From positions 1 to 34,582 of IMG/VR virus record IMGVR_UViG_3300023174_000407: 34,582 nt of DNA. One strand, given 5' to 3'. Source of the DNA: a virus. A program made the position numbers and the translations under genes. Shown here in pieces: positions 30,414 to 34,582 of this stretch; position 1 is the stretch's first letter; every line of letters starts with the position of its first letter. The notes beneath the pieces are model-generated. The model saw only the letters and a program-made list of their open reading frames with translations, was not told the origin of the DNA and did no database searches.

Positions 30414-30498
30414 TCATGCATAAAACGTGCATAAAATGCATAAATTATGCATAAAACTTGCATAAAAGTATCAGAAAAGATAAGATTATTATTCATTT

Positions 30499-30630
30499 CT
30501 ATATGGTTTTATATGCATCATATATTTCATTACACTTAATGCATCTTATATAGGTCATATTGGTATATGGGCATTGACTAGCTACCCCCATTTTGTGTCC
30601 TGTTATATAACAGATTAATTTGTTAAACAT
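30499..30630 (-). CDS. DUF1660-like 43-residue protein
   Basis: LICYITGHKMG, then CPYTNMTYIRCIKCNEIY. The C..GHK, CPYT and C-x2-C pattern is that of tiny phage proteins of the DUF1660 type, probably zinc-binding. Overlaps the next upstream gene by eight bases. Function unknown. Confidence 0.65.
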   Translation of the reverse strand: MFNKLICYITGHKMGVASQCPYTNMTYIRCIKCNEIYDAYKTI

Positions 30631-30820
30631 TATTCAAAACTTCCCGTGATTTTTTTGGTTCCTTCGTAATGTCTGGTTTTAATTCTTTAGGGTCGGTGGT
30701 GTTCAATGCTTTGATCCTATCTATAATAGGGATAAGATTAACATTATATACAGCTACACCTGTGTAATGTTCTAATATAGCTAATACATCTGATATAGCA
30801 TCTTCATATGTCTTTGTCAA
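30623..30820 (-). CDS. Hypothetical protein ending in dispersed element C
   Basis: 65 residues from TTG 30820, chosen because TGGAG is six bases upstream; a TTG at 30832 has no site. Helical core (DAISDVLAILEHYTG), basic end (DPKELKPDITKEPKKSREV). The last 18 or so codons are made of a 55-bp element that occurs elsewhere as non-coding DNA, so the C-terminus may be an addition. Confidence 0.5.
   Translation of the reverse strand: MTKTYEDAISDVLAILEHYTGVAVYNVNLIPIIDRIKALNTTDPKELKPDITKEPKKSREVLNNV
30641..30695. repeat. Dispersed element, copy C
   Basis: 55 bp with blocks TTCCCGTGA (30641-30649), TTCGTAATGTCT (30663-30674) and AGGGTCG (30689-30695). Lies inside the 3' end of a gene. Confidence 0.7.
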
Positions 30821-30833
30821 GATATTCTCCAAA

Positions 30834-30888
30834 TTCCAGTGATATTTTTACTTAGTTCGTAATGTCTATGTTTAATTTTATAGGGTCG
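30834..30888. repeat. Dispersed element, copy B
   Basis: 55 bp: TTCCAGTGA (30834-30842), TTCGTAATGTCT (30856-30867), AGGGTCG (30882-30888). Intergenic, just upstream of the gene at 30820 and beside the stem-loop at 30896. Confidence 0.7.
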
Positions 30889-30895
30889 CCCCATC

Positions 30896-30924
30896 CCCAA
30901 GAAAAAGTCAAGCCTTTTCTTGGG
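30896..30924 (-). terminator. Stem-loop after the gene at 30935
   Basis: CCCAAGAAAA (30896-30905) pairs perfectly with TTTTCTTGGG (30915-30924), nine-base loop. It follows the leftward stop at 30935. There is no U-tract after it, so it is a terminator or a 3'-end stabiliser. Confidence 0.5.
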
Positions 30925-30934
30925 TGGGATTTGA

Positions 30935-31165
30935 TTATTCTGGAAACTGTGGCAGTTTTACTTCTCCGCTTAAGTCGTATTCAATCACTTGGTCAAGTAT
31001 GTCCATTTGCCTTAACGCCTGAACCCACTCCTCTGCAACAGCACGACTTGGATTATCCATTTCGTGATGTGTTTCTCTAGCCAACTGAAATCCACTAACT
31101 CTACGGTCAGCAAAAATGTCTGTCAGTTTCTTTCCTAATCTTTTATGGCGAACAATGTATGACAT
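30935..31165 (-). CDS. Basic hypothetical protein
   Basis: 76 residues with a strong AAAGGAG site six to seven bases upstream. Basic start (SYIVRHKRLGKKL), amphipathic middle (SRAVAEEWVQALRQMD). Not recognised. It has its own promoter and a stem-loop after it, so it is a single-gene unit. Confidence 0.6.
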   Translation of the reverse strand: MSYIVRHKRLGKKLTDIFADRRVSGFQLARETHHEMDNPSRAVAEEWVQALRQMDILDQVIEYDLSGEVKLPQFPE

Positions 31166-31185
31166 TATTCTCCTTTCGTGTGTCT

Positions 31186-31214
31186 AGTGTATCAGTTTTC
31201 TAGGTGGTTGTCAA
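31186..31214 (-). promoter_or_regulatory. Leftward promoter of the gene at 31165
   Basis: TTGACA (31209-31214, minus), 17-base spacer, TACACT (31186-31191). Expected 5' leader about 14 bases, including AAAGGAG. Confidence 0.6.
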
Positions 31215-31362
31215 GGGCATACTCAAGTTCTGTTATGTAGGTCCCTATGACTGATTCTAGATTAATTAAGACTGCTAATGTTAATTGATCTTCATCTAGT
31301 TCCAGGGCTCTTTCTAAGTTAGTCACGGTATGTCTAATAAATCTATTAATGTCTTGCTGCAT
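31192..31362 (-). CDS. 56-residue acidic helical protein
   Basis: ATG in a TAATG junction with the upstream gene. Acidic helical sequence with Leu repeats (LERALELDEDQLTLAVL). Its 3' end carries the -35 of the next promoter. Not recognised. Confidence 0.55.
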   Translation of the reverse strand: MQQDINRFIRHTVTNLERALELDEDQLTLAVLINLESVIGTYITELEYALDNHLEN

Positions 31363-31793
31363 TACCAATTCCTATCATCTAGAATGTAATCTATGCCACC
31401 GTCTACTGCCTCATACAGGGTTTCGTAAATCTCTCCCATATCTTGATTGTGTGCAAACACTTCCCACCAAGGATTCATACGATAGATTTCAAATCCACTA
31501 TTACTAATAGTTTTAAGAAACTGCATTAGTTGGATATCATCGTTGATACCTGCTGCTTCTAAGTCGTCTGAATATCTGACGTGTGTAGCACCTTCATCAC
31601 ATAGTTCACCATTAACAAAATAAGGTAATGTTAAATGCATTTCACCATTACGTTCAATCTCTACCACACGATCAAGGTATGTGATAGTTGCATAAGACTC
31701 ATATCCTTCTTGCCAGACATAAAACTCTGCCATTTGCTTGGAGGTAGGGATAACTTCCGTATAGGTCACGGTTACACCTGTTAAATTAGTCAT
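31362..31793 (-). CDS. Acidic hypothetical protein
   Basis: 143 residues, GGAG upstream of the ATG. Acidic, with beta-rich N-terminus (TGVTVTYTEVIPTSKQM) and a Trp-containing middle. Not recognised. Overlaps the upstream gene by eight bases. Confidence 0.6.
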   Translation of the reverse strand: MTNLTGVTVTYTEVIPTSKQMAEFYVWQEGYESYATITYLDRVVEIERNGEMHLTLPYFVNGELCDEGATHVRYSDDLEAAGINDDIQLMQFLKTISNSGFEIYRMNPWWEVFAHNQDMGEIYETLYEAVDGGIDYILDDRNW

Positions 31794-31980
31794 TGATTAT
31801 CTCCGCATGAATTACGTCCATTAGTTCATCTGATGAAACAAATGAATATATGTCGTCAAGGAAACACTCTTTAGCATATTGCATTAGGTCCTCATCACTC
31901 ATTTCCTCATCGTCCCAATTTAGTTCTAAATCACCAGAGGTCATTTGAAAGGATATTGATACTTGTACTTTTCTACTCAT
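31786..31980 (-). CDS. Very acidic small protein
   Basis: 64 residues. A beta strand start (KVQVSISFQM) is followed by a strongly acidic part (WDDEEMSDEDLMQ). A DNA-mimic is possible from charge alone, but that is speculation. A leaderless promoter ends six bases before the ATG. Confidence 0.55.
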   Translation of the reverse strand: MSRKVQVSISFQMTSGDLELNWDDEEMSDEDLMQYAKECFLDDIYSFVSSDELMDVIHAEIIND

Positions 31981-31986
31981 ATGCGT

Positions 31987-32015
31987 ATCCTATACCCTTT
32001 CTGCGGTTAAGTCAA
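31987..32015 (-). promoter_or_regulatory. Leftward promoter giving a leaderless mRNA (gene at 31980)
   Basis: TTGACT (32010-32015, minus), 17-base spacer, TAGGAT (31987-31992), six bases to ATG 31980. The -10 shares TAGGATACG with the promoter at 33224. Confidence 0.6.
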
Positions 32016-32214
32016 GCCTTGTTAGGTTATAAGCCAGGATTTCTTCTAGCCTGTAATATTCAGTTTCTTCTTCTGATTCAGGGTCCAGCCACTCCCAACG
32101 TCCTGTTTCTTTATCATACATAATCTTGTCACGATCAAACTCTGATTCGGCATCAACCATAAAGGCTCCCCAATGTTCATCATATACAACTACCCAATGA
32201 TATTGTTTACTCAT
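31990..32214 (-). CDS. Acidic hypothetical protein
   Basis: 74 residues; AGGAAG upstream of the ATG. Aromatic beta start (QYHWVVVYDEHWGAFMV) and an acidic C-terminal half. Not recognised. ATGA overlap upstream. Confidence 0.6.
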   Translation of the reverse strand: MSKQYHWVVVYDEHWGAFMVDAESEFDRDKIMYDKETGRWEWLDPESEEETEYYRLEEILAYNLTRLDLTAERV

Positions 32215-32339
32215 ACTTCTACTTCCTGTTCTAAATCCATTAGATATCCAGTTTGATTACACTCTACACAATAATCAGCGTCATAGTCTACATAAGAGAT
32301 AGTCATACACCAATTACAGATTACTTTATCTTTAGGCAC
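32211..32339 (-). CDS. 42-residue zinc-ribbon protein
   Basis: GTG start with GAGGAG seven bases upstream. CNWC and CVEC pairs form one zinc site; acidic tail. Its ATGA overlap with the next gene supports expression. Confidence 0.55.
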   Translation of the reverse strand: MPKDKVICNWCMTISYVDYDADYCVECNQTGYLMDLEQEVEV

Positions 32340-32340
32340 A

Positions 32341-32526
32341 CTAATCTCCTCTATGCAAGATTACATCTTGTAGATACAAAACTTCTGGGTCAATCTTGTA
32401 GTAACTCAAAATGTTCTGTCTTGCCTGTTCAATAATAAACTCATCAGATAAGTCTGGCTCATCAAAAGAAACGTGGGTAATCATTACCATAGCCTCTAAG
32501 ACAAACTCTACATTGTAGTTATACAT
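32341..32526 (-). CDS. Acidic hypothetical protein
   Basis: 61 residues; acidic and helical (EFIIEQARQNILSYY). TAATG-type junction upstream. Not recognised. Confidence 0.55.
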   Translation of the reverse strand: MYNYNVEFVLEAMVMITHVSFDEPDLSDEFIIEQARQNILSYYKIDPEVLYLQDVILHRGD

Positions 32527-32771
32527 TAGTTAATCTCCACTTCTACTCCATAGGTTTCTATACCTGTCATAATTACATCTGTGTCTACCGTGTCGTCAAT
32601 CTCATCATAACAACCAATACTCTTAAAATAATCCCACATCTCTTGAATGTCGTCACGATCATTTTCATCAAAGTCTGGGTGCTGTTCTAGATAGTTATCC
32701 CATTCGTATTGGGGTACTTCCATAGACCATACAGACTCAAACGTACCCTCAAAGATACCTCTTAGTTTCAT
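32526..32771 (-). CDS. Very acidic hypothetical protein
   Basis: 81 residues with many Asp/Glu (FDENDRDDIQEMWDY). Short beta start (KLRGIFEGTF). One-base overlap on each side. Not recognised. Confidence 0.6.
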   Translation of the reverse strand: MKLRGIFEGTFESVWSMEVPQYEWDNYLEQHPDFDENDRDDIQEMWDYFKSIGCYDEIDDTVDTDVIMTGIETYGVEVEIN

Positions 32772-33028
32772 TACTTAACCTCTATCTTGTTCTTGGCAAA
32801 GAATAAATCTGTGCCGTCCTCATCTTTAATAGCGATACTAACTGGTACATCGTATCTTGTCAAGAATAAATTATGTTCTATCTGCCACTCTCTATCCTTA
32901 ACAAACTCCACCATAGCCTCATGCGAAATGGGGTGAGCATTGATACCATACTCACCTGTTGCTAACATCTCTTTAATTAAATACTCTTCATCGTAAACAA
33001 CTTCTGTTACTGCTACTAAGTATGTCAT
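32771..33028 (-). CDS. Hypothetical protein
   Basis: 85 residues, acidic overall, alpha/beta (TYLVAVTEVVYDEEYLI). One-base overlaps with both neighbours. Not recognised. Confidence 0.6.
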   Translation of the reverse strand: MTYLVAVTEVVYDEEYLIKEMLATGEYGINAHPISHEAMVEFVKDREWQIEHNLFLTRYDVPVSIAIKDEDGTDLFFAKNKIEVK

Positions 33029-33195
33029 TATCTTTTCTCCCTAATAATAATCTGTACCATTTCCTCTGTGTGATAAAAATGCTTTACAAACTTGTAAGCA
33101 GTTTCCCATTGTTCTAATTCAATACCACCAACATTATGCAGTTCAACAAAGTCGTCTGCTAATGTTTGCAAGATTTTATCATCTGTGTCAATCAT
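33028..33195 (-). CDS. 55-residue acidic helical protein
   Basis: Start ATG 33195 after AAAGGAC; a longer frame upstream lacks a ribosome site and would run into the promoter. Helical, ending in a basic IIIREKR. First gene of the leftward operon that runs to 31990. Confidence 0.6.
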   Translation of the reverse strand: MIDTDDKILQTLADDFVELHNVGGIELEQWETAYKFVKHFYHTEEMVQIIIREKR

Positions 33196-33223
33196 TTTTG
33201 TCCTTTTGTAGGTTGATACCCGT

Positions 33224-33252
33224 ATCCTATCACAAAGGTGTGACATTTACAA
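33224..33252 (-). promoter_or_regulatory. Leftward promoter with operator-like palindrome
   Basis: On the minus strand TTGTAA (33247-33252), 17-base spacer, TAGGAT (33224-33229). The palindrome TCACA-AAGG-TGTGA (33230-33243) fills most of the spacer, where a repressor would block RNA polymerase. It drives the operon from 33195. Confidence 0.5.
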
Positions 33253-33269
33253 TAGTGATTTACCCTAGA

Positions 33270-33318
33270 TTCCCGTGAACTTTTAGCAGCTTCGTAATTA
33301 GATGGTTTTCGAGGGTCG
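33270..33318. repeat. Dispersed element, copy A
   Basis: 49 bp: TTCCCGTGA (33270-33278), TTCGTAAT (33291-33298), AGGGTCG (33312-33318). Intergenic, between a terminator and a promoter. Five bases shorter between the last two blocks than copies B and C. Confidence 0.65.
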
Positions 33319-33342
33319 CCCCGAGCTTTGGGCAAAAGAAAA

Positions 33343-33362
33343 GCCCCCTGTTTCCAGGGGGC
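33343..33362 (-). terminator. Leftward Rho-independent terminator
   Basis: GCCCCCTG (33343-33350) pairs with CAGGGGGC (33355-33362), four-base loop. On the minus strand TTTTCTTTT follows directly. Ends the unit of the gene at 33375. Confidence 0.85.
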
Positions 33363-33374
33363 AATCTAATTTAT

Positions 33375-33536
33375 TTAGCGAGCAACTTCATAAGGAAGTT
33401 CACGTTCGCCTGTTTTCATCTGTCGCTTAGATACATTGTCAACGAAGTGACCATTTGCATCTCGTACAACTACACGATCAGACTTACCAAATCGTGTGTT
33501 CCACTTTTCCTGTGCGATAAATAGTTTCTTAGCCAT
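33375..33536 (-). CDS. 53-residue basic protein
   Basis: Basic and beta-rich (SDRVVVRDANGHFVDNVSKR). It stops 13 bases before a strong terminator. The ATG has only a weak AAGAG upstream. Not recognised; the size and charge suggest nucleic-acid or ribosome binding, unproven. Confidence 0.6.
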   Translation of the reverse strand: MAKKLFIAQEKWNTRFGKSDRVVVRDANGHFVDNVSKRQMKTGERELPYEVAR

Positions 33537-33572
33537 TTATTTCTCTTTTCTATTAGGTGGTGGGGTTTTGTC

Positions 33573-33621
33573 GGTGTGGTTATCCCCTGCCACACCTTTC
33601 CTACCTACTAGGAAACCTAGT
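33573..33621 (-). other. Two hairpins between leftward genes
   Basis: GGTGTGG (33573-33579) pairs with CCACACC (33590-33596). ACTAGG (33607-33612) pairs with CCTAGT (33616-33621) and spans the stop codon of the upstream gene. Neither has a U-tract; they may slow 3' decay or weaken read-through. Confidence 0.4.
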
Positions 33622-34069
33622 ATCTTTCATCTATTGAGTCAATGTCTGCATCAGAGTCTAAAATCTCATAATCATTGTTGTTTGAGGAAATCTCAACATC
33701 AAAATCATAAGTGCTTAGGTCAGACACTTCTTCATTAACTGGCATTGTAACGGTTGCCTTGATTGTTACAGTAAACTCAACTTCAACTTCTTTGTGTAAG
33801 TCAATACCCAAGATGCTTGCAAGTTCTTTTGCATAATCTTCACCAATCTCGTCAAAGTTCTCAACAAGGTAATCTTTTGCTTTTTCGTGTGCTGACTCAT
33901 AGTTTGTTACTCGTTGGGTTAAAGCACTATGCCTCCAGTATTTCATAGAAACATCTTCTGCACTTACAAGGGCGTATTCTGGTGTGCCGTAGTAGTGCTT
34001 GTTAATGACAATAGTTTTTGTCTTGTCATACTCAAATGGTGCTATTGTTGCTGGGATTGGAAAATCCAC
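33617..34069 (-). CDS. Acidic hypothetical protein
   Basis: 150 residues from GTG 34069 with AAGGAG seven bases upstream. The N-terminal half is mixed alpha/beta; the second half has a beta strand pair (VEVEFTVTIKATVTMPV) and a strongly acidic tail (ILDSDADIDSIDERY). Not recognised. Confidence 0.6.
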   Translation of the reverse strand: MDFPIPATIAPFEYDKTKTIVINKHYYGTPEYALVSAEDVSMKYWRHSALTQRVTNYESAHEKAKDYLVENFDEIGEDYAKELASILGIDLHKEVEVEFTVTIKATVTMPVNEEVSDLSTYDFDVEISSNNNDYEILDSDADIDSIDERY

Positions 34070-34101
34070 GTTTTTCTCCTTTGTAGGTTGTTAGTAATAG
34101 T

Positions 34102-34582
34102 TTATCTTACTTCGGCAGGAATGTCAATAGAAATCTCCTGCCATTCGTGTTCTTCATCATTCCACTGGTAGCCAGTGGTATCTACAGGGCAATCCTTGTA
34201 TGCATACTCAATGTCGTCATACTCACAAGGGCATTCCTTATCTCTATCTTTGTAGTCAGCGTGTGACTCTGGAATGTCCCATTGGTCACAGGCTATGTCC
34301 TCTCCACCCAAAAATGTACAAGTTCCACCCCAACCTTGTTCTTCTTCATACTCATAATCAAAGTTAAGGCTAGGATACATCTCTGATAGTTTTAATAGGA
34401 CTTCACCAACAGGACTCCAAGCAGTTTGGAAGTGATACATAACATCACCCTCATCAGTAATTGTTTTAGTAGTGTTTGGATACTCGTCACCATTTACAAC
34501 ACCAATGTCCCACTTAGTTCCCCAATTACGGCAGTTCCAATGATACCAGTCGTTATCATCACGCATAGAGCGAACAAACTCT
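34102..34582 (-). CDS. Api92/DUF1281-like protein, 5' truncated
   Basis: The frame is open to the window edge, so the true start is outside; an internal ATG at 34566 is unlikely to be the start. WYHWNCRNWGTKWDIG and YHFQTAWSPVGEVLLKLSEM followed by YEEEQGW match the ferredoxin-like domain of Api92/DUF1281 proteins. These occur in phages and plasmids, with unknown function. The C-terminal part has several cysteines (CPCEY). Confidence 0.7.
   Translation of the reverse strand, partial: EFVRSMRDDNDWYHWNCRNWGTKWDIGVVNGDEYPNTTKTITDEGDVMYHFQTAWSPVGEVLLKLSEMYPSLNFDYEYEEEQGWGGTCTFLGGEDIACDQWDIPESHADYKDRDKECPCEYDDIEYAYKDCPVDTTGYQWNDEEHEWQEISIDIPAEVR

Larger units (their letters stand above)
30184..30467. 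other. Putative replication origin: DnaA boxes and iterons
   Basis: This 284-bp tract lies in the 385-bp gene-free gap 30114-30498. TGTGGATAA (30184-30192) is a perfect DnaA box on the minus strand, and TGTGGAAAA (30195-30203) is a near-match 11 bp further. TTGCATAAT occurs at 30242 and 30253. Six TGCATAAA(A) repeats begin at 30404, 30417, 30428, 30437, 30448 and 30459. Spacing near 11 bp puts most on one face of the helix. The tract is very AT-rich. A promoter-repressor array is the alternative. Confidence 0.6.

Noticed and set aside
30404-30467. TGCATAAA repeats as a CRISPR array
   Set aside because: The units are 9 bases with 0-4-base gaps, far too short for repeat and spacer lengths.
30340-30470. 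Minus-strand frame of about 40 codons running through the iterons
   Set aside because: Its sequence is dictated by the repeats (Tyr/Ala/Phe/His-rich), there is no ribosome site, and it crosses the DnaA-box/iteron tract and element D.
30862-31080. Rightward open frame of 72 codons
   Set aside because: It is antisense to the well-supported leftward gene at 30935-31165 and to the stem-loop, with no ribosome site.
1-34582. Prophage integration functions (integrase, att site, excisionase)
   Set aside because: No tyrosine or serine recombinase is seen, and none of the tRNA 3' ends is duplicated in the window. Lifestyle cannot be decided from this segment.

Overview
This window is a piece of a double-stranded DNA tailed-phage genome. 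Head-packaging, tail-fibre, lysis and DNA-metabolism genes lie in short, tightly overlapping operons, with six tRNA genes and no chromosomal housekeeping or rRNA genes. The host is most likely a low-GC actinobacterium, probably aquatic. The evidence is a WhiB-type regulator (22325-22606), a small zinc protein of a type common in Actinobacteria (9358-9579), an actinobacterial-type secreted transglycosylase (13510-14034), and many promoters that would give leaderless mRNAs. The named host group is inference.

Layout. Rightward genes fill 1-28916. 1-3194 is a recombination and nuclease block: RecA C-terminus, PD-(D/E)XK resolvase-like protein, Cas4-like nuclease, RuvC-like resolvase. 3179-7570 holds a GT4 glycosyltransferase, DUF3310 and FmdB-type small proteins, and the terminase pair. 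7583-9733 is a tRNA belt (Glu, Gly, Asn, Met/Ile-type CAT, Arg) around a GDP-mannose 4,6-dehydratase. 9763-13468 has an FkbM methyltransferase, an M23 peptidase, a membrane protein, a PNKP-like 3'-phosphatase and a run of very small genes. 13510-16162 holds mostly single-gene units with their own promoters: transglycosylase, HNH protein, Dps, tRNA-Thr, a candidate structured RNA, thioredoxin and a head-associated protein. 16180-22042 encodes the tail fibre proteins. 22048-27783 has WhiB, an exported Cys-repeat protein, two holin-like membrane proteins and a GT2/methyltransferase/epimerase cassette. 27856-28916 has a head-associated protein and a staphylococcal-type nuclease.

Leftward genes run from the right edge to 28906 and converge on the rightward ones there. 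They are mostly tiny acidic or zinc-binding proteins of unknown function, plus a proteasome-beta-like Ntn-hydrolase and an Api92/DUF1281-like protein. A gene-poor AT-rich gap at 30114-30498 carries a perfect DnaA box, a near-match and eight phased TGCATAA repeats, and is the best origin candidate.

How the genes fit together. The recombination block and terminase serve replication and packaging. The tRNAs mostly read A-ending codons that dominate this AT-rich genome. The sugar enzymes, glycosyltransferases and methyltransferases could build and decorate a glycan on virion or host surface. M23 peptidase, transglycosylase and membrane proteins supply lysis functions. Dps and thioredoxin protect or redirect host physiology. 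The least expected features are the recurrent -10/start-codon spacing (leaderless genes, one beginning with a six-codon minigene), the structured RNA before thioredoxin, the origin-like region, and a dispersed element of about 55 bp in the leftward region.
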